From contig JAOXFI010000011.1 of assembly GCA_029232285.1 (NCBI GenBank), positions 43,257 to 107,256 on the forward strand: a stretch of DNA of 64,000 nt, given 5' to 3'. Positions 29,520-38,843 of the stretch are shown piece by piece. A program made the position numbers and the translations under genes. The notes under the pieces were generated by a model. That model did no database searches. It saw only the letters and a list, made by a program, of their open reading frames with translations, and was not told the DNA's origin. Origin of the DNA: Agmasoma carcini (nom. nud.). Its lineage: Eukaryota > Microsporidia > Thelohaniidae. The number at the start of each line of letters is the position of its first letter. Position 1 is the stretch's first letter.

Positions 29520-30035
29520 TTTATTATTTATCAACTTAAAACTTATAAATATTTTTGTTTCAATTTGATATCAAAGGAAGGAATTTGTAATATAAAACTA
29601 TGAAAAAGTGTGTGAAAGATGTTCCATTACAGATGTAATAAAAGGATAAACATTGTTAATGTTACCATGTGTGTTATATTTGATTTTTAAATAAATATAT
29701 AACTAGTTTTAAGAAATTGATTATAAATATTTTTGGTTTTTATAAAGTAAAATATTTTTTGTTGATGTCAGTCATGTGTAAAATTGAAATAGTTTATGGT
29801 ATTATGTCAAATCAAGTCAAGTTAAATCAAATCTAGTCAAATCTAGTCAAATCTAGTCAAATCTAGTCAAATCTAGTCAAATCTAGTCAAATCTAGTCAA
29901 ATCAGGTCAAATCAGGTCAGTAAATAATTTATTATCTATAAATATTTAATTTTGTTGATAATTCTAAAGATTGTTAATTAAACCATAAAAATTTATATCA
30001 AAATATTTTCTATAAATAAAATTTTTATATTTTTA
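29520..30035. other. Intergenic region with AAATCTAGTC minisatellite
   Basis: This AT-rich region has no ORF. It contains the 10-bp tandem array described at 29,806-29,920. Confidence 0.6.
29806..29920. repeat. 10-bp minisatellite AAATCTAGTC
   Basis: About eight perfect AAATCTAGTC units are flanked by variant AAATCAAGTC and AAATCAGGTC units on both sides. The variants at the edges and identity in the middle suggest ongoing slippage or unequal exchange. Confidence 0.92.
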
Positions 30036-31631
30036 TTAATTTTCTGATATATAACCAGTCAATTTAAAGGTTTTGTCCTTTGCCTCTTTAAGTTTTGGGA
30101 AGCTAAACTTACCTTCAAGATACATGTTAGATTTATCATCTTTATCACTACCAGGCATATTTTTAAGAACATTAAAAATATTACCAAATGTGGTTGATTC
30201 TTTATCTTTGTCATCACCTTCTTTATCTTTATCTTCTTCCTTAGATTTTTCATCTTTTTCCTTTTGCTTAGCTTTTTCTTCCTTTTCTTTTTCTTCCTTT
30301 TCTTTTTCTTCTTTTTCCTTTTCTTCTTTTTCCTTCTCTTTTTCCTCTTTTTCTTTATTTTTGGTCTTTTCCTCCTTTTTCTTCTCTTTTTCTTTATTTT
30401 TAGCCTTTTCATCTTTTTCCTTTTGCTTCTCTTTTTCTTCCTTGGCCTTTTCCTTTTCTTCCTTGGCCTTTTCCTTTTCTTCCTTCTCTTCTTTCTCTTC
30501 TTTAGCCTTTTCTTTTTCTTCTTTAGCCTTTTCCTGTTCTTCTTTAGCCTTTTCCTTTTCTTCTTTCTCTTCTTTTTCTTCCTTACCTTCTTTTTCTTCC
30601 TTACCTTTACCTTTTTCTTCTTTTTTATTTTTACCATCATCAACCTTTGTTGTAGAGAAAATTGATTTCTCTGGTTCTTCTTTTATTTTATCATTCTCGC
30701 CTAGTGTTACAGTCTTTGTAATGCTAACTGTGTATGTTGTTGGTGTCATAGTTAAGAAACTGATCTTAGATTGCGTAGCTACTGGTTGGACTGCCTCTTT
30801 TGGAATTTTGGATATTAAAGTAGAAACATTAGGAACTTCTTCTTTCTTATCATCATCTTTTGCTTCTTTGTCTTTGTTTGAGTTAGGAAGTTGAATTCTG
30901 ATGAATGGGAATTTTTCTTGTGTTTGTATTGTGCCTTTATCATCTTCTTTTTCATTCTTTTCGTCTTTTTCCTTCTTTTCATCTTTCTTATCTTTTTCTT
31001 CTTTAGCTTTCTCTTCCTGCTTGGCCTTTTCTTCTTTTTGCTTATCTTTTTCTTCTTTTTCCTTCTGCTTATCCTTTTCTTCTTGCTTAGCCTTTTCTTC
31101 CTTTTCTTTGGCTTTCTCTTCCTTTTCTTTCTGCTTATCTTTTTCCTTTTGCTTATCTTCTTTTTCCTTTTGCTTATCTTCTTTTTCTTTTTGCTTAGCC
31201 TTCTCCTCTTTTTCTTTTTGCTTAGCCTTTTCTTCTTTCTCTTTCTCCTCTTTAGCCTTTTCTTCTTTCTCTTCCTTATCCTTATCCTTATCCTTATCTT
31301 CTTTATCTTCTTTATCTTTCTTTTCTTTATCATCTTTACTATTATCTAATGAAAAGAATCCACCCATCGATGACTGGGATGGTATTGATGTAGATTCAAT
31401 CACAGTAACCTTTTTAATATTAACTAATACCTTTTTTGCTTTACCATCAACAACTACATCAGTCCAAAATGGTTCATCACCATCTTCTTTATCAAACCAC
31501 TTACTATCAACTATTTTACTAATATTCTTATCAGGCTCTTTCATTAAGACCGTATTACCATTTGTTAACTCCGATTCACTCAAAGACGTGAATATTTCAC
31601 AAAACACCTTCGAGTACAGCGTTATAAACAT
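30036..31631 (-). CDS. Secreted Lys/Glu-rich low-complexity protein
   Basis: This is a 531-residue protein from the first ATG (the frame runs seven codons further to a GTG). The N-terminus MFITLYSKVFCEIF is hydrophobic and could be a short signal peptide. Residues ~20-95 look folded and aromatic (WFDKEDGDEPFWTDVVVDGKAKKVLVNIKKVTVIES). Two long Lys/Glu/Asp blocks (nt ~30,930-31,330 and 30,200-30,640; units KEKEEKAK, KQKEKEEK) flank a Ser/Thr/Val segment with TYTVSITKTVTLGEND. The C-terminal ~50 residues are mixed (FGNIFNVLKNMPGSD). It is adjacent to, and on the same strand as, a protein with the same building blocks at 32,275, so the two are probably related. Antisense ORFs here are composition artefacts. 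Confidence 0.7.
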   Translation of the reverse strand: MFITLYSKVFCEIFTSLSESELTNGNTVLMKEPDKNISKIVDSKWFDKEDGDEPFWTDVVVDGKAKKVLVNIKKVTVIESTSIPSQSSMGGFFSLDNSKDDKEKKDKEDKEDKDKDKDKEEKEEKAKEEKEKEEKAKQKEKEEKAKQKEKEDKQKEKEDKQKEKDKQKEKEEKAKEKEEKAKQEEKDKQKEKEEKDKQKEEKAKQEEKAKEEKDKKDEKKEKDEKNEKEDDKGTIQTQEKFPFIRIQLPNSNKDKEAKDDDKKEEVPNVSTLISKIPKEAVQPVATQSKISFLTMTPTTYTVSITKTVTLGENDKIKEEPEKSIFSTTKVDDGKNKKEEKGKGKEEKEGKEEKEEKEEKEKAKEEQEKAKEEKEKAKEEKEEKEEKEKAKEEKEKAKEEKEKQKEKDEKAKNKEKEKKKEEKTKNKEKEEKEKEKEEKEKEEKEKEEKEKEEKAKQKEKDEKSKEEDKDKEGDDKDKESTTFGNIFNVLKNMPGSDKDDKSNMYLEGKFSFPKLKEAKDKTFKLTGYISEN

Positions 31632-32274
31632 TGTAAAAACTAAAAATATCACTTTTAAAATGCAATGTGAAACTGTTTCATAATATTTACCTTTCTAAAC
31701 ATTCAATTCAATTGATAAATATATTAAAAATTTATATATTTGTTAAATAATTGAATTTATATATTTATTAAATAAGTCATAATAATTATGTAAATATTTA
31801 TTACTCTATATTAAAATAATAAATTTTAGTATATATAAGTTGATAAATAAATCAATAATGAATAATATTACTAATATATGTTTTCATAATGTAAATTATC
31901 AACATTTTAAGCTTTATCACACAAAGGTTAGGCTGTTCTTTTATAAATTTTATATTATTAAAAAATTGATAAATTAAGGATGCAAAGTTCAATTCCCGTC
32001 GATAAACAATAATATTTCAACCTTTTAGTTATTATAATATATTACAAGAGAAAATATCAACTTTAATCAAAAATGTAATTTTTTACTTTAGCTAAGCTTT
32101 AGGTTAAAAACTAGAAATAAAATAATTATAAATCAATACAATTTAATATTTTTATATAATTTACTAACTATAATTAAATATTTATTTTATTTAAAAATAA
32201 CCTATTTTGTAATATTATTTGTCTTAAGTCAATATAAATAAAAATATATTCAATTATTTTATTAATAACTAAAA
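31632..32274. other. 643-bp AT-rich spacer between two surface-protein genes
   Basis: No ORF, repeat or convincing RNA gene is seen. A short GTTCAATTCCCG near 31,988 resembles a tRNA T-loop, but no arm pairs around it. Confidence 0.5.
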
Positions 32275-35082
32275 TTATATCACTTCACAAAGTATTTGGT
32301 CACACGGATTAACACATGCATTGTCATCTTCACACTCACAATTTGGCTTACAATCAATCCCTTGAGATGGTTCATCTACAACAATCGTTGTGCTAATCGT
32401 AACAACATCATCACATTCTTCTTTCGGTTCTTCTTTAACTTCACTAACCTCTTTAGGTGGTGCTGATGTGGTTGTAGTCTTTGTTAAAGTCTCAAATACT
32501 GACGAGGTTTCTACTATCGTGGTTGGTATTGTTTTGGTTACTTCCTTAACTTCAGGTTTTATCACTGTGGATAATTCCAATTTAGTAATTCTTTCAGGTT
32601 CAAGGGTAACAGACTTAATAATCGTTGTTGTAACCGTTTTAGGCTTCTCTTGGGTTGTAGATTTAGGTTTAGGTTTAGTTGTTGTTTCATCAGAATCTTC
32701 TCTAATTTTTAATTTAATAGCTTGAATTTGAACAGGACAGTTATTCTGTCCAACTGTAGTTGTTTGAGGAACAGGTGCTTGTGTTGCAGGCTTTGATTCA
32801 GGCATTTCTTTACTTTTGGTATCAGAACCTTTATTAGGAGCAGCACTAGATGGTTCACTTGATCCGCCACTTGGAGGAGCAGCACTTGAAGGACTACTTG
32901 ATCCGCCACTAGAGCCACCACCTGAGCCTCCACTTGAAGGAGCAGCACTTGAAGGAGTACTTGATCCTCCACTAGAACCACCACTTGATCCGCTACCTGA
33001 TCCGCCACCTGAGCCACCACTTGGAGGAGCAGCACTTGAAGGACTACTTGATCCGCCACTAGAGCCACCACTTGATCCTCCACTAGAACCACCACTTGAT
33101 CCGCCACCTGAGCCGCCGCTTGATCCACCGCTTGATCCTTCACTTGAAGAACCACCACTTGATCCGCCACTAGAACCACCACTTGTTGCAGCGCTTGATC
33201 CACTGCTCGAGCCCTCACTTGAAGAACCACCACTTGTACTTCCACCAGCTCCACCTCCTGAGGAGGCATTGTTTGATGATGAACTATTAGTATTTGATGC
33301 GCTTTCGCTACTGGAAGCTGAATTACCTGAAGCTGAACCACCGCTACTTGATGCTCCAGTAGATTCAGAAGTGTTAGATGTCGCTCCTCCAGCTGCTGAT
33401 GAATTTGAAGCAGAATTACTTGAAGAAGCACCACTGGTTGCCCCTTCTGCAGATACTTTTTCAATAAGATTCTTTTGTTTGCTACATTGTTCGTCAGTTA
33501 CAGATTTATCTTGTACTAGACCAGTATCTGTAATTTTACCAATGTTTGGTATTTCTGTCTTACCACAACCGCAGTCTTTTCCTTTAAAGGCACCACTTTT
33601 ATCTATAAGTTCTCCATTTTCCATTTTCATTTCAATCTTACCAGTATAATCTTTATATGTATCTCCTTCTTTATAGACTAAAACATTATCTACTTGTGCA
33701 CAATCTGGTTGCTTCAAAATTTCTTCAACTTTTGATTTATCTACATTGACAGTGTCTTTAATTTTTTCATTGATTGCCAAGGCATTCATAGCTGCTGCTG
33801 TTGATGCTGCAGCAATTGACTGTGAAACAGCCGATTCATTCAATGCTGATATTGTACTTTGTTGAGATTGTGATTCCGCACCTGCACTTGATGAAGCACT
33901 TGACGAAGCACTAGATGAAGCATCAGATGAAGCACTAGATGAGGCACTTGATGAGGCACTAGATGAAGCGCTAGACGAAGCACTTGATGAAGCACTTGAC
34001 GAAGCACTAGATGAAGCACTAGATGAAGCACTTGATGAAGCATCTGATGAAGCGCTAGATGAAGCACTTGAAGAGGAATCTGCAGAAGCACTTGCTGAAG
34101 ATGCATCAGATGACTTAGCATCCTGAGCAGATGCTGACTGTGTATCACTACCTGAGGCAGATTGAGCATCACCCCCTGCGGATGAATCAGCAGATTTTGT
34201 TTCGTCAGATGAAGCAGATTGAGCATCTTGTGATTTTTCATCAGACTTTGATGCATTTTCATCCTCTTTTTTTTCATCTTTCTTTTCCTCATCTTTTTTA
34301 TCAATTTCTTTGGGTGGTTCTTCAGTTTCTTTATCTTTCTTCTCTTCATCTTTTTCCTTCTCTTCTTCCTTTTCCTTATCTTTTTCCTTCTTCTCTTCTT
34401 CCTTTTCCTTATCTTTATCTTTTTCCTTTTCTTTTCCCTTATCTTCTTCTTTTTTCTTTTTTTCTTCTTCTTCCTTTCCTTTCTTTTCCTCTTTGTCCTT
34501 TTCCTTGTCTTTTTCCTTTTCTTTGTCATTTTCTTTTTTCTTTTCTTCTTGATCTTTCTTCTTTTTTTCGGATTCTTCTTTTTTCTTTCCTTCTTGTTCT
34601 TTCTTTTTCTCTTTCTGTTTCTCTTCCTTTTCTTTCTTCTTTTCTTCTTGTTCCTTCTTTTTCTCTTTCTGTTTCTCTTCTTTTTCTTTCTTCTTTTCTT
34701 CGTTCTTTTTCTTCTTTTCCTCCTGTTGAACCTTTTTTTCTTCTTTCTTTTGTTCATTTTCTGCTTTTTTAGCTTCCTTGTCTGCTTCTTTCTGTTTGTT
34801 GTCCTCCTTGGGCTTTTCATCACCGCCACCGGAACCTCCAAAAATGCCACCACCACCGCTTTCTGGGGCAGCACCACCTGCATCACCCCCAGCTTCACCT
34901 CCAGCTTCTGCTAGACCAAGCTTACCTTTAAGGAAATCAAAGTTAAACCCAATTCCTTCAGCTTTTTCATATATCTGTGATAAAAGATCTCTGCTATTGC
35001 TTATATCATTTAAGTTTATTAAAAACTGTCTTTTTTTATCCTCAGCTTTCGCTTGAATATGTAAGTAGTGAAAGAATAACAT
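32275..35082 (-). CDS. Large exported protein: Lys/Glu, Ser/Ala and Gly/Ser repeats, Cys tail
   Basis: This is a 935-residue protein with modular low-complexity regions. A short hydrophobic start MLFFHYLHIQAKA fits a brief signal peptide cleaved before ED. A small folded N-domain and a Gly/Ala stretch follow. Then come a Lys/Glu-rich block (nt ~34,260-34,810), a Ser/Ala block of SSASSSASS units (nt ~33,870-34,230), a folded section with Cys pairs (KDCGCGKTE, DEQCSKQ; nt ~33,450-33,850), a Gly/Ser block of SGGSSGGSS units (nt ~32,830-33,420), a Thr/Val segment with KPKTVTTTIIKSVTLEPE, and a Cys-rich tail DCKPNCECEDDNACVNPCD. Such modular Cys-flanked repeat proteins are typical of microsporidian polar tube or spore wall proteins, but no specific family is recognised. 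Confidence 0.75.
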   Translation of the reverse strand: MLFFHYLHIQAKAEDKKRQFLINLNDISNSRDLLSQIYEKAEGIGFNFDFLKGKLGLAEAGGEAGGDAGGAAPESGGGGIFGGSGGGDEKPKEDNKQKEADKEAKKAENEQKKEEKKVQQEEKKKKNEEKKKEKEEKQKEKKKEQEEKKKEKEEKQKEKKKEQEGKKKEESEKKKKDQEEKKKENDKEKEKDKEKDKEEKKGKEEEEKKKKEEDKGKEKEKDKDKEKEEEKKEKDKEKEEEKEKDEEKKDKETEEPPKEIDKKDEEKKDEKKEDENASKSDEKSQDAQSASSDETKSADSSAGGDAQSASGSDTQSASAQDAKSSDASSASASADSSSSASSSASSDASSSASSSASSSASSSASSSASSSASSSASSSASSSASSDASSSASSSASSSAGAESQSQQSTISALNESAVSQSIAAASTAAAMNALAINEKIKDTVNVDKSKVEEILKQPDCAQVDNVLVYKEGDTYKDYTGKIEMKMENGELIDKSGAFKGKDCGCGKTEIPNIGKITDTGLVQDKSVTDEQCSKQKNLIEKVSAEGATSGASSSNSASNSSAAGGATSNTSESTGASSSGGSASGNSASSSESASNTNSSSSNNASSGGGAGGSTSGGSSSEGSSSGSSAATSGGSSGGSSGGSSSEGSSGGSSGGSGGGSSGGSSGGSSGGSSGGSSSPSSAAPPSGGSGGGSGSGSSGGSSGGSSTPSSAAPSSGGSGGGSSGGSSSPSSAAPPSGGSSEPSSAAPNKGSDTKSKEMPESKPATQAPVPQTTTVGQNNCPVQIQAIKLKIREDSDETTTKPKPKSTTQEKPKTVTTTIIKSVTLEPERITKLELSTVIKPEVKEVTKTIPTTIVETSSVFETLTKTTTTSAPPKEVSEVKEEPKEECDDVVTISTTIVVDEPSQGIDCKPNCECEDDNACVNPCDQILCEVI
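32830..33420 (-). repeat. Gly/Ser-encoding tandem repeats in the 935-residue protein
   Basis: Tandem GGATCAAGTGGTGGTTCTAG-type units encode SGGSSGGSS. The longer unit containing SSPSSAAPPSGG recurs several times with small changes. The GC content is much higher than the flanks. Confidence 0.85.
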
Positions 35083-35525
35083 TGTTTATTGTTTTGGAAC
35101 CCGAAGATATAAATTCGAAACATCAATTTTGAAACAATATAAACAATAATTTTATATTTATTTTTAATATAAAATATGTATTTTAAATGAAAGGTTATTA
35201 AATATATAATCATATCAAATACCAGAAATATTAATAGGGATGGTGATTTATTACTGATTATTAGATAGTTAGTTATTTATGATGTTAAGGATTGATTAAT
35301 GGATAGTTAGTTAAATTAAATAAAAAATTTTATTTATTTTTGATATAATTAAATATACATTATTAACCCTTAATTATATAAAATTTAGTTATTAATTAAA
35401 AGGGTTAATCTAAAGAAAAGAAATATTATATTTTAATCAATTATTTTTTATTTCTCTATATTAAAAAAAATTTTTATTTCATCATTTCCCCTCTTAAATA
35501 TTTTAATCCACAGGAAAAATTACCC
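35083..35525. other. Divergent promoter region, surface protein / P5B ATPase
   Basis: This AT-rich region has two TAGTTAGTT motifs (35,266-35,310). Just before the ATPase start come AAAAATTTTTATTTC, CCCCTC and TACCC. No ORF of note is present. Confidence 0.55.
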
Positions 35526-38500
35526 ATGTCAACTAAGGAGAACTACATTCAGTTCATTGGAAAAAGGAGAGTACCATGGGCCGTCAGAATATTACTAAAT
35601 ATTTGTACATTTGGACTATATTACATATCACAAAGAATATTTCCTAATCTTGAAATGTATATTGGCCACTTTTCTGCTTCCAGGATATCCGAATCAGATG
35701 CCATAGTAATCGAAGATTATTATGGAACTAAAAATCTTTATACAGTCAAAAAACATGAAACTAAATTCTCGGAAGCCATTTCAAGATATATTTTTAATGG
35801 CAAAATTTCAATAATTGAAACACCAATTCAAAGATTTATTTTTGACTACAAAACCAACAGATTCATATCACCTACATTTATGAAGTACCAAGGTGATCCA
35901 AATCAGATCATAGCTTCAATCATGTCCTCCACTAAACAAGGACAGGAAATTTATGAAAAAACAGTAATTTATGGCAAAAATCAAACTTTTATAGAAATCA
36001 AGTCAAATATTGAACTGTTGCTGGATGCTTTATTTGATTTCTTCTTCGTTTGGGAATGCTTCATAATCTACATTGACTATAGCGTAGGATACTACAAATT
36101 TATGTTCTTTTCTGCCTTCATGGCTGTATTGCTTTTCAAAGTTAAATTACAGCAATCAATTAGAATTAGAAGAAAAAGAAGGTGTTTAATAAGAGATGAC
36201 AGCATTCAATGCTTTAGGTATGGTAAATTTAGAAAAATATCAAGTATTGATGTTGTACCTGGTGATTTGGTTCAGATCAGCAAATTTGAGTCATTCCCCT
36301 GTGATGTACAAATTCTAAGAGGAAATACCATCGTAGATGAAAGTTTCTTGACTGGTGAATCAATCCCTATTTGTAAAGGTGTCAATGAAGTCGTATATTC
36401 TGGTACAAAGGTGATCAGATCAGCAAATATATTTGTTTCTGTGGAGGATAACCATCTTGAAAAGCTTGTTAAAGTCAAAAACTTAACAAAACAAGATAAC
36501 ATTGAAATACCCTTGTCTGTAGCAGAAGAAGAGGAATCAGAGAAGTATGCACTAGGTGTTGTGGTTAAGACAGGCAGTAAAACTAAGAGAGGAATAATGA
36601 TGCAGAATATTTTGCTAAGAAAACCACCAACAAGTGCATTTCAAAGCCATTATGAACACACCTTTTATTATCATATGATATTCACGTTAGGTATTTCAGT
36701 TCTTATTAGTATTTTCCTTAAATTAATATACAATGATTTTGGTCTGGTTGAAGTTTCTGATTGGATATTATCAATGTTTAATATTTCATTATTCTGCTCA
36801 ATGAAGCTTGGAACGAAGTATGCAAACAATGATTTAGTAGAAAGAGACATCATTGCAACCGATCTTGATCGTATTAATACGGTTGGTGAGGTTGATATTG
36901 TGCTTTTTGATAAGACTGGTACTTTAACAGAGTTAGATTTAGAAATTAATGAGATTAATACTATAAAAACTAGTCTTAAAAACATAGACGAGGCAGATTA
37001 TTTGCATAGATTAGCTGCTAGTACATGTCATAGTGTTGTTGAGTTGGATGATGAATATAGTGGTGATGTTTTAGACATAAAACTATTTATGTTTAGCAAA
37101 TCAAGAATTATCAATGATAAAGGCAAAAGAATTATTGAGCTTTTTTCCGAAAATAAGTTAATCCCATTCTGTAAAGATAAAGATTTGACTTTTTATCAAT
37201 CTAAAAGTCCAAAACAGTATCCCAATGGAGAAGTTGGAGACTTAATTTCAACAGAAAGTGTAACGATAAAAGGTGATTTTGGAGAAAATGATGTGTTTGA
37301 AAATATTGTGACTCATGAAAGCATTCCTATTGAGCTAAGGGTAGAAATTTTGAAGACCTATGACTTTGATTCTGACCTAAAGAGAATGTCAGTAGTTGTA
37401 AAAGAAGATCAAAATATGTATTTATTTTGTAAAGGTGCACCTGACGAGATTTTTAAAATAATGTCTGATCCACCCAAGGAATATAATGATAAGGCAAAAG
37501 AGTTTACATTACAAGGTAAAAGAGTTATAACGATAGCTTATAAGAAAATAAATAAGATCACAAATAGAAATAAGGATGAAAGGGGTCTCACTTTCCTTTC
37601 GTTTGCAGTCTTTAGTAATAATCCAAAAAAAGCATCATATGAAGTTATTAAAGAATTAAGGGAAAACAATTTGAACCCAAAAATGTGCACAGGTGACAAT
37701 TCATTAACAGCTGTTAGCGTTGCTAAGCAAATTGGTATGATAGATTCTGATATGCCAATTCTTATACCAGTACTAGATGAAGGTAAGAATAGCTTTGATG
37801 AAGCAAATTGGTTCTGTTTGGCTGATGATGATTATATATTTGATAAGGTAAGAATGGTTTTACATTCGGAATTTGACAGGAACACTAATGTTGATTTTGC
37901 TATAGCGGTTGAGGGTAAAGAATATGAATTATCTAAGAACACGGCGTATAGAGAGCTGTTCCTTGAGAAAGGTGTTGTTTTTGCTAAATTTACGCCAACG
38001 AGCAAAAAGAAGCTTACAGAGGATTATTCCAACCTTGGAAATGTGACGATGTTCTGTGGTGATGGGGCTAATGATACTGGGGCACTTTCTGCTGCTGATG
38101 TTGGACTTGCCTTAGCGTCAAATGAGTCGAGTATAGCAGCACCTTTTTCATCATTAGATTTGAAGAATGTTATTAATTTGATTATAGCTGGGAGGAGTTC
38201 GTTAGCGATGTCGTCTGGTGTATTTTTGTTTACGTTGTTTTACACGCTTTCCTCTAATTTTCAGATGATGTCATTGTTGCTTTTCCATAGATTTCCTACT
38301 GATGGGATGGCATTGTTGATAGAGATTCTTTCTTGTCATATTTTAACGCTTATGTTATCTTATTTTAAATGTGGTAAGACTTTATCAAAGAAAAAGGTTA
38401 AGGTAACTATAAAAGAGGCAAGTCTTTCGATATTGATGCAGTGTTTGTTTATGTTTATACTTTATTTGGGAGTTGATGTGTATTATGGACGTGATACGGA

Positions 38501-38843
38501 TATGGAGTTTGAACATCCGTCGAAGTCTTCTACTATAACGTTTTTTTCATTGTTTGCAGTGATTTTGTACAAATCGTTTATTTTTGCAGATTTTTTCCCA
38601 TATAGACAGACCAGGTTGTCTAATAATGTTTTTATTTCGATGTTTGGTAGTTGTTGTAGTTTATTTGTGGTGTTGTTAGGTTGTGTGTATTTTAATTATG
38701 AGCCTGTGATGGAAGCTTTAGATTTTGAAGAGTTAACAAAGATGGAAGTGTTTGTTTCTTGTGGTCTTGCTGTAGTATCATTGATAGTAGTTAGAGGATT
38801 TACCAGTCCTAAAGAGATAGTGTCAATTATTGATGAGGATTGA
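35526..38843 (+). CDS. P5B-type P-type ATPase with altered membrane helix 4
   Basis: This is a 1,105-residue P-type ATPase. It has the actuator loop TGES (276-279), phosphorylation motif DKTGTLTE (D462), nucleotide-domain KGAPDEI, TGDNSLTAVSVA (722-733) and hinge GDGAND (D846). The segment after the hinge (TGALSAADVGLALASNESSIAAPFSS) is the P5B wording, and the N-terminal ISESDAIVIEDYYGT region also fits. P5B ATPases (yeast Ypk9, human ATP13A2) export polyamines from late endosomes or vacuoles. The family's helix-4 hallmark PPALP is replaced by NISLF (419-423), although the flanking M..GT.YA aligns exactly. Catalytic residues are intact, so phosphorylation should work; the substrate may differ. 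The ATG follows TTACCC. Confidence 0.88.
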   Translation: MSTKENYIQFIGKRRVPWAVRILLNICTFGLYYISQRIFPNLEMYIGHFSASRISESDAIVIEDYYGTKNLYTVKKHETKFSEAISRYIFNGKISIIETPIQRFIFDYKTNRFISPTFMKYQGDPNQIIASIMSSTKQGQEIYEKTVIYGKNQTFIEIKSNIELLLDALFDFFFVWECFIIYIDYSVGYYKFMFFSAFMAVLLFKVKLQQSIRIRRKRRCLIRDDSIQCFRYGKFRKISSIDVVPGDLVQISKFESFPCDVQILRGNTIVDESFLTGESIPICKGVNEVVYSGTKVIRSANIFVSVEDNHLEKLVKVKNLTKQDNIEIPLSVAEEEESEKYALGVVVKTGSKTKRGIMMQNILLRKPPTSAFQSHYEHTFYYHMIFTLGISVLISIFLKLIYNDFGLVEVSDWILSMFNISLFCSMKLGTKYANNDLVERDIIATDLDRINTVGEVDIVLFDKTGTLTELDLEINEINTIKTSLKNIDEADYLHRLAASTCHSVVELDDEYSGDVLDIKLFMFSKSRIINDKGKRIIELFSENKLIPFCKDKDLTFYQSKSPKQYPNGEVGDLISTESVTIKGDFGENDVFENIVTHESIPIELRVEILKTYDFDSDLKRMSVVVKEDQNMYLFCKGAPDEIFKIMSDPPKEYNDKAKEFTLQGKRVITIAYKKINKITNRNKDERGLTFLSFAVFSNNPKKASYEVIKELRENNLNPKMCTGDNSLTAVSVAKQIGMIDSDMPILIPVLDEGKNSFDEANWFCLADDDYIFDKVRMVLHSEFDRNTNVDFAIAVEGKEYELSKNTAYRELFLEKGVVFAKFTPTSKKKLTEDYSNLGNVTMFCGDGANDTGALSAADVGLALASNESSIAAPFSSLDLKNVINLIIAGRSSLAMSSGVFLFTLFYTLSSNFQMMSLLLFHRFPTDGMALLIEILSCHILTLMLSYFKCGKTLSKKKVKVTIKEASLSILMQCLFMFILYLGVDVYYGRDTDMEFEHPSKSSTITFFSLFAVILYKSFIFADFFPYRQTRLSNNVFISMFGSCCSLFVVLLGCVYFNYEPVMEALDFEELTKMEVFVSCGLAVVSLIVVRGFTSPKEIVSIIDED

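Noticed and set aside
31632..31690. Possible intron (GTAAAT...TTTTAG) joining an upstream ATG to the 531-residue protein
   Set aside because: The upstream exon would be a few codons and no clear branch-point motif is next to the AG; the downstream ATG already gives a hydrophobic N-terminus.
31978..32005. tRNA-like T-loop (GTTCAATTCCCG)
   Set aside because: The flanking bases do not pair as a T-stem and no acceptor or anticodon arms are present at the right distance.
30073..34914. Several ORFs on both strands opposite or out of frame with the two exported proteins (Ser/Phe-rich, Leu/Pro-rich, Arg/Lys-rich)
   Set aside because: They are shadows of Lys/Glu, Ser/Ala and Gly/Ser repeats; the chosen minus-strand frames alone have hydrophobic starts, mixed-composition domains and conserved Cys.
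28692..35082. Direct naming of these genes as polar tube proteins PTP1, PTP2 or PTP3
   Set aside because: Clustered, repeat-rich and Cys-flanked genes fit the idea, but the Cys number and spacing and the sequence blocks I can see do not establish homology.
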